A DNA stretch of 64,000 bases from Thiocapsa roseilacustris (GTDB taxonomy: Bacteria; Pseudomonadota; Gammaproteobacteria; Chromatiales; Chromatiaceae). The stretch's first letter is position 1, and the number at the start of each line of letters is the position of its first letter. Position numbers and translations under genes: made by a program. The notes under the pieces were generated by a model, which had not been told where the DNA came from, did no database searches, and saw nothing but the letters and a program-made list of their open reading frames with translations. Positions 16,792 through 25,008 of the stretch are shown here, in pieces. The stretch spans positions 107,316 through 171,315 of the forward strand of contig NZ_JBBWVE010000011.1 in the NCBI RefSeq assembly GCF_041903755.1. The letters run 5' to 3'.

Positions 16792-18768
16792 ATGAATAAG
16801 ACCGGACGCTTTAAATCGAACTTGCGAGTTTTCCTCCTTATTGTTTTTTGCTTTGTCGGCATTGGTGTGTCAGACTGGAATCATGCCGATCGATCATCGG
16901 GAGATCAGAGATTGGTCTCGCCCGGTCAGATCGACATGCCGGGTTCAATTCCATGGTCCGATCTCGGGAACCACGTACTTTCGCAAGGGCTTTTGGTCTT
17001 AGCCGACACCCTGAATATCGATGAATGTCCGGCGCATTATGCTGACGATAGTGTAACCCCCGATCGTGTGGTGCTGCAGTGGATTGCCTTCACGTACTAT
17101 AAATGGAAGGAATACGACCTTGCGAGCGGAAAGACCTGTGTCGTCATGGAGCAGCCGAGCGAGAAAATCTTAACTCTCAACGAGACGGAGATCCTCTTTA
17201 GCGCTTCACGCGCCGGACTGAGTGCCATGGATACCGCCGTCGAGTTGGATACCCGTCCGGTCGATCCATGGGATCCTACCCTGTGTTTGCCGCCGATTCC
17301 CCAGCCCATCGTCACGCCAAGTGACCTGGAGTCGGATGATGATGGCAAACCCCACCAGGGTGTCAGCTCTCCCGTCAACGATAGTTCAAATGTAGAGCTA
17401 TCGTGGGAGGATTGCACCCTGGCAGCCGAAACGCCGGAGACCGTCATCGGGACCGACGATCGCCAACGGGTTGGTAGTGGTGCCACAAGCTACCCCTGGA
17501 ACACGATCAGCTATGCCTCCTTCAAACAAGCGGGCTCGGGTTATCGAGCGACCGCTTTCTTGGTCAGCCCATGGGCGGCTTTGACCAATGGTCATGTCGT
17601 TTGGGATCAGGCATCCGGCTCCTGGTCGACCGACATGGTCATCTATGCCGGACAATATGAGAGCGGTGGTAGCGTCGTTCGGCCCTATGGCTCCCGCGCC
17701 GCCTACCAATTAGCCACCAATACCGGATACACTGGCGGCTCCACGGATGCACAGTACGACTATGCCACAGTCCGTATTACATCATCCTTTGCAGGAATCG
17801 GAACCTTCATGCCGGTCGTCTTCTCCGGCTGGGATATCGACAACAACACCACCACGCTTAATCTGGCTGGATATCCGGGCACGGCACAAGGGGTTTCGAC
17901 TTTAGATCAATGGTTCGACGCTGACACCAGCTCCTCGCAGACCACCACGACCGTTGCTCGCTACCTCATGGACAGCAGTGGGGGCAACTCGGGCGGACCG
18001 GTTTGGATTTTCAGTGGGGGCAATCGTTACGTCGTGGCAATTCACTGCTGCGGCGGGACGACGACCAACGCCGGGCCTCGCTTAGGAAGTCACAACCAAG
18101 CACTGATCGAGAGCTGGGTGTCTTGGACGCCGCCCGACAACTACACCTTGACCGTCAATTCCTCCGGGGCCTCGAACGTACCCATCAGCGCCAACCCAAG
18201 CACCTACGCCGGCACCACCAACTACACCAAGAGCAACATCGCCTCGGGCACCTCGATCGTGCTGACCGCTCCGGGCACGGCAGGCAGCGCCACCTTCAGC
18301 AGTTGGAGCGGCTGTAACTCCACCTCCGGAACCAGTTGCACGGTGTCGATGACGTCCAACAAAACGATCACGGCCAGCTATTCCGATTCCGATTGCTCGG
18401 CTCAGACAGCCCTTGCCCGGCAACCCGATCGCAGCGGGATGCTGGATTTACTCTACCAGGTTCGTGATACGGTTCTAGCAGCCTCGCCGGATGGGCAATG
18501 GCTTACGGATGCCTACTACAAGCATTCCAGCGAGGTCAGCGCACGGTTGGTCGCAGAACCGAGGCTGGGGTTACAGGCGCTCGGGGTGGTTCGCACGCTC
18601 CGCCCAGCACTTGAGCAAGCGGTGGCCGGTCGCAAGCCGCAGCTCAACGTCCGTGAGTCGGCGGCGATCCGTGACTTTGCCCGCGCCCTGCAGAGGGGTG
18701 CAAGCCCCGAGCTGGCGGCGGACTTGGAACACTTCCTCTCGATGGACTGGGGAAGCCTCGCGCGCTGA
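16792..18768 (+). CDS. Secreted V8/glutamyl-endopeptidase-like serine protease with B-repeat and conserved C-terminal domain
   Basis: A 658-residue protein with an N-terminal signal sequence (hydrophobic about residues 12-26) and a propeptide-like region to about 220. A chymotrypsin-fold protease domain follows with His268 (ALTNGHVVWD), Asp323 (QYDYATVRI) and Ser400 (SGGNSGGPVW). Residues 451-530 form one InlB/bacterial-repeat-like domain (YTLTVNSSGASNVPISANPS...FSSWSGC). The last 118 residues or so (ALARQPDRSGMLDLLYQVRD...HFLSMDWGSLAR) are nearly identical to the end of the metalloprotease at 19434-21719; the YYKHSSEVSARL core recalls the tail of CFI-box C-terminal domains, an analogy only. 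The 5' half is less GC-rich than neighbouring genes, hinting at transfer. Confidence 0.85.
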   Translation: MNKTGRFKSNLRVFLLIVFCFVGIGVSDWNHADRSSGDQRLVSPGQIDMPGSIPWSDLGNHVLSQGLLVLADTLNIDECPAHYADDSVTPDRVVLQWIAFTYYKWKEYDLASGKTCVVMEQPSEKILTLNETEILFSASRAGLSAMDTAVELDTRPVDPWDPTLCLPPIPQPIVTPSDLESDDDGKPHQGVSSPVNDSSNVELSWEDCTLAAETPETVIGTDDRQRVGSGATSYPWNTISYASFKQAGSGYRATAFLVSPWAALTNGHVVWDQASGSWSTDMVIYAGQYESGGSVVRPYGSRAAYQLATNTGYTGGSTDAQYDYATVRITSSFAGIGTFMPVVFSGWDIDNNTTTLNLAGYPGTAQGVSTLDQWFDADTSSSQTTTTVARYLMDSSGGNSGGPVWIFSGGNRYVVAIHCCGGTTTNAGPRLGSHNQALIESWVSWTPPDNYTLTVNSSGASNVPISANPSTYAGTTNYTKSNIASGTSIVLTAPGTAGSATFSSWSGCNSTSGTSCTVSMTSNKTITASYSDSDCSAQTALARQPDRSGMLDLLYQVRDTVLAASPDGQWLTDAYYKHSSEVSARLVAEPRLGLQALGVVRTLRPALEQAVAGRKPQLNVRESAAIRDFARALQRGASPELAADLEHFLSMDWGSLAR

Positions 18769-18807
18769 GGCGATTTCCGGGACGACAACGACCACCGTGA
18801 TCAGCCC

Positions 18808-18835
18808 GGGCTGACGGGATTGCGCCCGTCAGCCC
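18808..18835. terminator. Hairpin downstream of the serine protease gene
   Basis: A perfect 11-base-pair stem (GGGCTGACGGG / CCCGTCAGCCC) with a six-base loop ATTGCG, 40 bases after the stop codon. Only a weak T-rich stretch follows (TCGTTTCTG), so it is terminator-like, not a textbook intrinsic terminator. The same hairpin follows the metalloprotease gene at 21759-21786. Confidence 0.55.
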
Positions 18836-18856
18836 CGGGTCCGATCGTTTCTGAAT

Positions 18857-19033
18857 GACTTCACCCCGCGCCACGCCACCTGGATGCCCCGGATCGAGAT
18901 CTGACTCGGGATCCTCGCCGGAAAGGTCATCCGCCGCGGCAACTTCACCTATCAGGTGGATTCACGCACACGGAGCATGGACTTCATCGACGACGTCAAC
19001 GCCGCCATGGCCAAGCCGCTCAAGTGGACCGAT
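18857..19033 (+). pseudogene. IS630-family transposase C-terminal remnant (copy 1)
   Basis: Read in the frame starting at 18857, the bases give DFTPRHATWMPRIEI, a stop, then LGILAGKVIRRGNFTYQV and DFIDDVNAAMAKPLKWT. These match the C-terminal end of IS630-family transposases (consensus-like ...FTP.HASWLNQIE.WF.IL..KV.RRGNF...F...N..MAKPFKWT). It has an internal stop and no upstream transposase sequence, so it is a fossil fragment. Confidence 0.7.
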
Positions 19034-19433
19034 CAAGAAAGCCGTTGGTGGCCTAATGTTTGGAAGTGATCGCCTGGGTCCTCAAGGGTGTTGACGCTCT
19101 CGTTTTCGATCACCCGGCGTGAGCAGTGGTCCTCGCGCCGGGCCGCGCCCGGGGGGATCGCCAAGTGACACGCCGCTCCGAATGACGGCTTGCAGCACGT
19201 CGCACCGAAGACGCTTCCATCGCGAAAACAGCAGTTTGAATCCGACTCAAAAAAGTTCTTCGCAACCGGTCGGCGAGGCACTAAACTTCCAGGGTTTTAG
19301 CCAGACTCGGTGAGGCCGTTTCCGATGTGTGCGCCTTCCCCGTCCTGTGTCGACAACAAGAACGGGAGAAGCCTTGATGAAGCGCGATCGCGTGACGACA
19401 GGTTCCGATCCCTCCAACGGAGTGCGCGTCATC

Positions 19434-21719
19434 ATGAAACCAAACATTATTTTCAGCACGTTTTTTGTATGTCTTCTTGCAACCTTTGGTTTCGGGATAG
19501 CAGGGGACGATGTCGAAGATGCCATCGAGGTCATGAATCACCCTGTCGAATTGACCGACATGGCGAAACAGGCTGGCGCCCACTGGATGATCCGGGGGGT
19601 CGAGGTTGACGGGCTAGGTCTTGCCGACCTTCGACTTGAGCAAGTCGAGGTCTTCGCAGCAGACGCCAAAATTATTATCAACGATGGAATCGGCGAAACC
19701 ATTCAAGATCCACCCGGAGCTCGTTTTCTGCGCGGGGAGATCGACGGATTACCGGGATCCATCGTGGCGCTAATGCAGGCCGAGGATGGCAACCTCAGCG
19801 GATTGATGACGGACGGGAGCGCCGTATGGGAGATCAAACGACCATCGACCGACTCGCCGCTTGAGACGTCGGCGATCGATGCCGACACAGGTGGTCTCGA
19901 CAAACCATTCGTTTGTGGTCAAGAGAAGCTTCCAGAGGTTCCGGGGGCTTTTGAGCATCTTCCATTAAGTGGCTTACCCGACATCGAGGCGCTCCCTGCC
20001 GATCAACTCTATCAAGCGACCATCTCCATTGAAACGGATTATGAGCTGTATGAGCGATTCGGCAGTACATCGGCAACGACAAATTATATCGGTAACTTAT
20101 TCAACTACATCAGCGGAATTTACGAGGTCGAGTTACAAACACGCCTCGGGCTAGGCAATGTCTACCTGTGGACAACTTCGGCTGATCCCTGGGTGGAAAC
20201 AGGTAGTACGACATGTCGGTTGTACGAATTCGGGCGGTATTGGCGTAACAACCGCGCGAGTGTTCCTCGCACGCTCGCGCACTTTCTGAGCGGACGTGCA
20301 CTTGGCGGCGGAGTTGCTTGGCTGGATCAGCTGTGTCAGCCAGCCCGCAGCACCACCCAATCGACCGGTTGCGCGACCGTCGGAAGCGATCTCGTCTACG
20401 GCGGCTTCGGAGTCAGTGCAAACCTTAACGGAACCATCGGTACGCCTGGCGCACCGGCTTGGGACGCAGTCGTCGTCGCCCACGAGTTGGGCCATAACTT
20501 CAGCTCACCTCATACGCACTGCTACCGCAACATCGGCGGAAGCTCCAACCCGGTAGATGCTTGTTGGAACCAAGAGTCGGGAGCCGGTTGCTGGGCAGGA
20601 GCCACAGGTCTTCCCGGCGTCAACGCGCTGAGCGGTGGTACAGCGAGCGGACGGAACGGCACAATCATGAGCTACTGTCATCAGCAATCTGGGGGAATTG
20701 CCAACATCGCCGGCACTCTCGGGCTCGGACACCTCTTCGGAGTGAATGCAGCTCGCGTCCCCAACATGATGGCCTCGAGTGTCGCAGCGGTGGCTTCGGC
20801 AAACCCAGCCTGTATCCCCGTTGTCAACATTTCGACCAACTTCACCCTCAGCGTCAACTCAAGTGGCACCTCCGGGGTCGCCATCAGCGCCGAACCGAGC
20901 ACCTACGCCGGCACCACCAACTACACCAAGACCGGTATCGCCTCGGGCACCTCGATCGTGCTGACCGCCCCGAGCACGGCGGGCAGCGCCAATTTCAGCA
21001 GTTGGAGCGGCTGCAACTCGACCTCCGGAACCAGTTGCACGGTGTCGATGACGGCCAATAAGACGGTGACCGCTAACTTCAACAACCCGCCGCCCGGCTA
21101 CGCCTTGACCGTCAACTCCTCCGGGGCCTCGAACGTACCCATCAGCGCCAATCCGAGCACCTACGGCGGCACCACCAACTACACCAAGAGCGGTATCGCA
21201 TCGGGCACCTCGATCTTGCTGACCGTCCCGAGCACGGCGGGCAGCGCTACCTTCAACAGTTGGAGCGGTTGCAACTCCACCTCCGGGACCAATTGCACGG
21301 TGTCGATGACCGTCAACAAGACGGTCACCGCGAACTTCAGCTCATGCCCGGGTCAGACAGCCCTTGCGCGGCAACCCGATCGCAGCCGGATGCTCGATTT
21401 ACTCTACCAGGTTCGTGATGAGGTTCTAGCGGCCTCGCCGGATGGGCAATGGCTCACCGAGGTTTACTACAAGCACGCCCGCGAGGTCAGCGCCCGCTTA
21501 GCCGCGGAGCCACGGCTGGGGCTAAGGGCGCTTGAGCTCGTACGCATGCTGCGCCCCGATTTCGAGCAAGCGGTGGCCGGTCGCAAGCCGCAGCTCAACG
21601 TCCGTGAGTCGGCGGCGATCCGTGACTTTGCCCGCGCCCTGCAGAGGGGTGCGAGCCCCGAGCTGGCGGCGGACTTGGAACACTTCCTCTCGATGGACTG
21701 GGGAAGCCTCGCGCGCTGA
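19434..21719 (+). CDS. Secreted zinc metalloprotease (M12B/reprolysin-like) with two B-repeats and the same C-terminal domain
   Basis: A 761-residue protein from ATG 19434, which directly precedes a signal peptide (MKPNIIFSTFFVCLLATFGFG); upstream in-frame ATGs would only add residues without that character. A propeptide (LRGEIDGLPGSIVALMQAEDGNLSGLM) leads into a metzincin domain with zinc site HELGHNFSSPHTH (His350, Glu351, His354, His360) and a Met-turn region GTIMSYCH. Two InlB/bacterial-repeat-like domains follow, the second nearly identical to the single one in the serine protease, then the same 118-residue C-terminal domain. It should be secreted, probably surface-attached or further sorted. 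The target is unknown. Confidence 0.85.
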   Translation: MKPNIIFSTFFVCLLATFGFGIAGDDVEDAIEVMNHPVELTDMAKQAGAHWMIRGVEVDGLGLADLRLEQVEVFAADAKIIINDGIGETIQDPPGARFLRGEIDGLPGSIVALMQAEDGNLSGLMTDGSAVWEIKRPSTDSPLETSAIDADTGGLDKPFVCGQEKLPEVPGAFEHLPLSGLPDIEALPADQLYQATISIETDYELYERFGSTSATTNYIGNLFNYISGIYEVELQTRLGLGNVYLWTTSADPWVETGSTTCRLYEFGRYWRNNRASVPRTLAHFLSGRALGGGVAWLDQLCQPARSTTQSTGCATVGSDLVYGGFGVSANLNGTIGTPGAPAWDAVVVAHELGHNFSSPHTHCYRNIGGSSNPVDACWNQESGAGCWAGATGLPGVNALSGGTASGRNGTIMSYCHQQSGGIANIAGTLGLGHLFGVNAARVPNMMASSVAAVASANPACIPVVNISTNFTLSVNSSGTSGVAISAEPSTYAGTTNYTKTGIASGTSIVLTAPSTAGSANFSSWSGCNSTSGTSCTVSMTANKTVTANFNNPPPGYALTVNSSGASNVPISANPSTYGGTTNYTKSGIASGTSILLTVPSTAGSATFNSWSGCNSTSGTNCTVSMTVNKTVTANFSSCPGQTALARQPDRSRMLDLLYQVRDEVLAASPDGQWLTEVYYKHAREVSARLAAEPRLGLRALELVRMLRPDFEQAVAGRKPQLNVRESAAIRDFARALQRGASPELAADLEHFLSMDWGSLAR

Positions 21720-21758
21720 GGCGATTTCCGGGAAGGCAACGACCACCGCGATCAGCCC

Positions 21759-21786
21759 GGGCTGACGGGATTGCGCCCGTCAGCCC
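21759..21786. terminator. Hairpin downstream of the metalloprotease gene
   Basis: Identical 11-base-pair stem and ATTGCG loop to the hairpin at 18808-18835, 40 bases after the stop codon, and followed by the same TCGTTTCTG sequence. It belongs to the segment duplicated between the two protease genes. Confidence 0.55.
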
Positions 21787-21806
21787 GGGTGCGATCGTTT
21801 CTGAAT

Positions 21807-21973
21807 GACTTCACCCCGCGCAGGCCGCCTGGATGCCCCGGATCGAGGTCTGGTTCGGGATCCTCGCCGGATAGGTCATCCGCTGCGGCAACGCTACCTC
21901 TCGACCTGATTGACTTACCCGGATCATGGACTTTCTCGACGACGTCAACACCACCATGGCCAAGCCGCTCAAT
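21807..21973 (+). pseudogene. IS630-family transposase C-terminal remnant (copy 2)
   Basis: A more decayed relative of the fragment at 18857. Translated pieces in shifting frames read WMPRIEVWFGILAG, then a stop, VIRCGNA, and MDFLDDVNTTMAKPLN. It runs directly into hsdR-derived sequence at about 22010, so the insertion or a later deletion removed the 5' end of hsdR. Confidence 0.65.
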
Positions 21974-22009
21974 CTGATCTGCATCGCAATCGGCGCCATG
22001 CCCGCGCCG

Positions 22010-23335
22010 CTCCCGGTCGGACTGATCGAGGCCAAGCCGGAAACAGCCGACCCGCTGAGCGGTATGGAGCAAGGCAAGGGTTACGGGGACTGCCGCCGCT
22101 TCAGCATCCACTACATTCTCCCACCAACGGCCACCGTTACGGCGAGTTCGACAAGATCAGCGGCCTCACGACTGGCCCGCATGACTTCGATCTCTTCCCT
22201 ACCCACGCCGAGCTGGTCGAGCGCTATGCCCGCGACACCGGCATCGACCTGAGCGAGCCCGCGGCAAACCTCCTCTTCACGTCCGACAGCCCGGCATACG
22301 CCGAGACCCCCCGTCACTATCAGAGCGCCGCCATCCGCGCCGTCATCGCCAAGATCCTGCACTGCGAGCGCGATGGCCTCCCCGCACGCGTCCTCTTGGT
22401 GCTGGCCACCGGATCCGGCAAGACCGTTGTCGCCGCCAATCTGCTGTACCGTCTAAATCAGGCCGGGCGCCTCACCAAGCCAGCGCTCTTTCTCTGCGAT
22501 CGCGACGAGCTCCGCCAGCAGGCCCTCGGCAAGCTGCGCAATGTCTTCAAGGACGCCGCGCGGATCGTCACCTCCGATCGCGGCGAGAACAGCGCCCGCA
22601 ACGCCCGGATCCAGATCGCGACCTATCAGACGCTCGGGTTCGACGACGACGCCAAGGATGTCGCCAGATTCCTGACCCGACACTATCCGGAGCCCAACAG
22701 CTTCAGCGTCATCATCATCGACGAATGTCATCGCTCCGCTTGGAACCGCTGGCGCGTGGTCCTGGAACGCAACCCGGACGCCATCCAGATCGGGCTCACC
22801 GCCACCCCGCGCCAGTTGCGCGAGCCCAAGCGCCAACGCCGCGAGGATCAAGCAGCTTTGCGCGAACGGTGGTCCGGAGCAGAAGGTTATCGTCTTCTGC
22901 ACCCGCGACCTGCACGCCGACCGCGTCGCCATGCAACTCAACAACCGCTATGCCGAGTGGTGCAAGGCGCACGAACAGACCCCCAAGGACCGCTATGCCA
23001 TCAAATGCACCGAGCAAGGCGGGTCCGAGCTGATCGAGACCTTCCGCGGCTCGGGTCAGCGCTGTTTCATCGCCTGCACCGTCGATCTGCTCGCCACGGG
23101 TGTCGATATCAAGCGCCTCAATGCCGTCTGCTTCTTCCGCTATCTCGACTCGGCCATCCTCTTCAATCAGATGGTCGGCCGCGGCACCCGCATCCACAAG
23201 AACACCGCAAAGTACAAGTTCTGGCTCTACGACTACACCGGCGTAACCAGCCTCTTCGGCACCGATCTGTGTCGGCTCGACCGACCGCCGGTGGAGGTGA
23301 TGCGCGAGGCGGAGGGGAGGCTGTTTTCGGTATGA
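22010..23335 (+). pseudogene. hsdR: Type I restriction endonuclease subunit R, broken
   Basis: Remnant of a type I restriction motor subunit. It starts in frame 2 with LPVGLIEAKPETADPLSGMEQGKGYGDCRRF, shifts near 22110 to frame 1 (TNGHRYGEFDKISGL, Walker A LATGSGKT, DECHRSAWNRW, GLTATPRQL), then jumps near 22850 back to frame 2 (IKQLCANGGPEQKVIVFCTRDLHADR, TVDLLATGVDIK, NQMVGRGTRIHK). At the second junction the residues between REDQ and the RecA2 domain, normally over 80, are missing, so there is an internal deletion as well as frameshifts. The N-terminus including the nuclease region is replaced by IS630 remnant. It cannot make an active enzyme. Confidence 0.88.
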
Positions 23336-23874
23336 AGATGGTCCCGCTCGGAACGCTTGCCGACGTACAACTCGGGAAGATGCTCTCCCCGAAGTCCAAG
23401 ACGGGCACGTCGCCGTTTTCTTACCTGCGTAACCAAGACGTGCAATGGAGGCGGATCAACGTAACGGGTCTCCCAACAATGGACTTCTCCGACAAGGAGC
23501 GGGCTAAGTTTGAGCTGCGTCCCGGTGATCTACTCGTGTGCGAAGGCGGTGAACCAGGCCGTTGTGCGGTCTGGCATGGTGAGATCGAGCGCTGTTACTT
23601 CCAAAAGGCTCTGCATCGCATCAGGCCGAACGCTGGCCAGATCGACACGGAATTCCTCATGTATTGCCTCCGTCACCAGGCGGCGACCGGCGCTTTCGAG
23701 CACCAAAACGCGAAGACGACAATCGCTCATTTGCCACTCACTCGGCTGCTGAATGTCTTGGTTCCGGATATTTCGTTGGAAGACCAGCGGCGGATCGTCA
23801 AACGGCTCAAGACACAACTCACCGCCGCTGAGGACGCCCGTGTCGCCGCCGAGGCCCAGCTCAAGGAAATCTAG
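23332..23874 (+). pseudogene. hsdS: Type I restriction specificity subunit, half-size with a premature stop
   Basis: The ATG overlaps the hsdR stop (ATGA), preserving the original operon junction. The 180 residues (MKMVPLGTLADVQLGKMLSPK..., PGDLLVCEGGEPGR, CYFQKALHRIRP, PDISLEDQRRIVKRLKTQLTAAEDAR) make one target-recognition domain plus one helical spacer; a full HsdS is about 400 residues with two. A TAG at 23872 sits where reading on in frame gives RLPERILPTAFGEGQRAA, an ordinary HsdS ending, so the stop looks like a late nonsense change of CAG. It could also be an original half-size subunit. With hsdR and hsdM broken it has no partner here. Confidence 0.75.
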
Positions 23875-23997
23875 CGCCTGCCGGAGCGCATCCTGCCGAC
23901 GGCTTTCGGGGAAGGCCAGCGAGCGGCCTGATCCGATGACTCCGGTCGAGCCTGTCGCAGGGCACTGAGCAGTTGACGCCGGCACCGCTCGAGATGC

Positions 23998-24100
23998 CTC
24001 TCACGGAGACACGGAGTGCACGGAGATTTCGAGATCTTTCCGTCGTGTTCTCCGTGTCTCCGTGTCTCCGTGTCTCCGTGTCTCCGTGTCTCCGTGAGAG
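23998..24100. repeat. CTCTCACGGAGACACGGAG inverted repeat with tandem octamers
   Basis: The left arm CTCTCACGGAGACACGGAG faces a right arm ending CTCCGTGTCTCCGTGAGAG. Between them the right side has expanded to about seven tandem TCCGTGTC units (about 24050-24096). The same family occurs at about 42590-42658, 44012-44050 (one arm), 45973-46071 and 62321-62419. Confidence 0.85.
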
Positions 24101-24105
24101 ATCTT

Positions 24106-24270
24106 AGGCGAATTCCGGAAACGGCTATGCCAAGCTGCGCACCGGAGCGCTCCACGCCAAGCCGGCCGTAGGTTGTGCCGAGCCGTGCGAGGCACAACCA
24201 ACCGCCGGAGGAAGTTGTGCATCCTATCGTCAGCACAACCTACAGGTATGGAATTACTCGGAAATCGCCT
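24106..24270 (+). repeat. GGTTGTGCCGAGCC repeat bounded by AGGCGAATTCC-like ends (copy 1)
   Basis: A 165-base unit beginning AGGCGAATTCCGGAAAC and ending CGGAAATCGCCT, with an internal inverted segment GGTTGTGCCGAGCCGTGCG / GGCACAACC and a second CAGCACAACCTAC arm. An inverted full copy lies at 59112-59253 and a truncated copy at 31171-31246. Confidence 0.75.
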
Positions 24271-24304
24271 TAAATGCCCTCCCGTTTGCCCCCTCGCGAT
24301 GCTT

Positions 24305-24329
24305 GATATACCGTCAAGCCCTGTATATC
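24305..24329. promoter_or_regulatory. Presumed toxin-antitoxin operator palindrome
   Basis: Perfect seven-base inverted repeat GATATAC (24305-24311) and GTATATC (24323-24329) with an 11-base spacer, centred 33 bases before the antitoxin start. AbrB/MazE-fold antitoxins usually repress their own operon by binding such palindromes. TTGATATAC...TATATC may also include promoter elements. Confidence 0.5.
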
Positions 24330-24349
24330 CAAGCAAGGTCTCGACGTCC

Positions 24350-24586
24350 ATGCAAATCTCCAAATGGGGCAACAGTCTCGCCGTGCGTCTGCCCGCGGCG
24401 GTGATCGAGGCCCTGGCGCTCAAGGAGGGCGACGACATCGAAATCGTCGTTGCCGACGAGCGCCGTTTCGAGGTCCGACGCAAGCCGACCCGACCCGAGC
24501 TGCTCGAGCGCTTGCGGGCCTATCGCGGGCGACTCCCGACCGACTTTCGCTTCGATCGGCTGGAGAGCCACGAGGACCGCGGGTGA
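24350..24586 (+). CDS. AbrB/MazE-fold antitoxin (VapB-like)
   Basis: A 78-residue protein with an N-terminal swapped-hairpin AbrB/MazE DNA-binding domain: MQISKWGNSLAVRLPAAVIEALALKEGDDIEIVV is the signature of this family. The C-terminal 40 residues are charged (RPELLERLRAYRGRLPTDFRFDRLES) and would wrap the toxin. AAGG upstream and the operator palindrome at 24305-24329 support the start at 24350 over longer in-frame alternatives. It overlaps the PIN-domain gene by four bases (GTGA). It should neutralise the toxin and autoregulate the operon. Confidence 0.88.
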   Translation: MQISKWGNSLAVRLPAAVIEALALKEGDDIEIVVADERRFEVRRKPTRPELLERLRAYRGRLPTDFRFDRLESHEDRG

Positions 24587-25005
24587 CTGCGGAAACCGAT
24601 TTTTTCTACACCCATGTCGTTCTCTCTCTGCTGAGCGAGGACGAGATCAAGGCGAACCGGGCCGAGGCCCTCCTCGCGGCCGGTGGGACGATCAGCGTGC
24701 AGGTCTTGAATGAATTTGTCAGCGTGGCCCGCCGCAAGCTCGGATGCGATTGGGCGGAGGTTGGTGACATCCTCGAAACCATCCGCGCCCTGTGCCCGGT
24801 GCAGCCTTTGACGATCGAGGTCCATGATCTGGGTCTGCGGCTTGCCGAGCGCTACGGTCTCCCGATCTATGATGCCATGATCGCCGCCAGCGCCCTGGAT
24901 TGCGGCTGCACGACCCTCTGGTCGGAGGATTTCCAGGACGGCCAGACCCTCGACGGACGGCTGCGCGTCACCGACCCTTTCGTCACCAGCCCGGGGCGTG
25001 CCTAA
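24583..25005 (+). CDS. PIN-domain toxin (VapC-like) lacking the first catalytic aspartate
   Basis: A 140-residue PIN-domain protein starting with GTG inside the antitoxin stop. Family features include SVQVLNEFVSVARRK (the conserved Glu), LAERYGLPIYDAMIAASAL (the third acidic residue) and LWSEDFQDGQ near the end. The N-terminal motif normally reads FFDTNVVLYLLSED; here residues 5-15 read DFFYTHVVLSLLSED, so the metal-binding Asp is Tyr, the following Asn is His and Tyr is Ser. The substitutions are consistent with single-base changes (GAC to TAC, AAC to CAC) for the first two. RNase activity is therefore doubtful, although the fold and antitoxin binding may persist. Confidence 0.82.
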   Translation: MTAETDFFYTHVVLSLLSEDEIKANRAEALLAAGGTISVQVLNEFVSVARRKLGCDWAEVGDILETIRALCPVQPLTIEVHDLGLRLAERYGLPIYDAMIAASALDCGCTTLWSEDFQDGQTLDGRLRVTDPFVTSPGRA

Positions 25006-25008
25006 GCC

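Larger units (their letters stand above)
18769..19433. other. Intergenic region between the two protease genes
   Basis: The first part carries the GGCGATTTCCGGGA motif directly after the stop codon, the hairpin at 18808 and the IS630 remnant at 18857-19033. The remaining 400 bases (19034-19433) hold no gene I can support and no recognisable repeat; the upstream signals for the metalloprotease gene should lie there. Confidence 0.5.
23875..24349. other. Repeat-filled gap between hsdS and the toxin-antitoxin pair
   Basis: About 475 bases without a gene. It holds a CTCTCACGGAGACACGGAG inverted repeat with tandem TCCGTGTC octamers (23998-24100), a 165-base GGTTGTGCCGAGCC repeat (24106-24270) and the presumed operator of the toxin-antitoxin operon (24305-24329). 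Confidence 0.7.

Noticed and set aside
23332..23874. hsdS as a functional gene
   Set aside because: Half the usual length, an apparent CAG-to-TAG change near the end, and no intact hsdR or hsdM partner in the locus.
24050..24096. Possible CRISPR-like array from tandem TCCGTGTC units
   Set aside because: The units are eight bases and contiguous with no spacers, and no cas gene is present.
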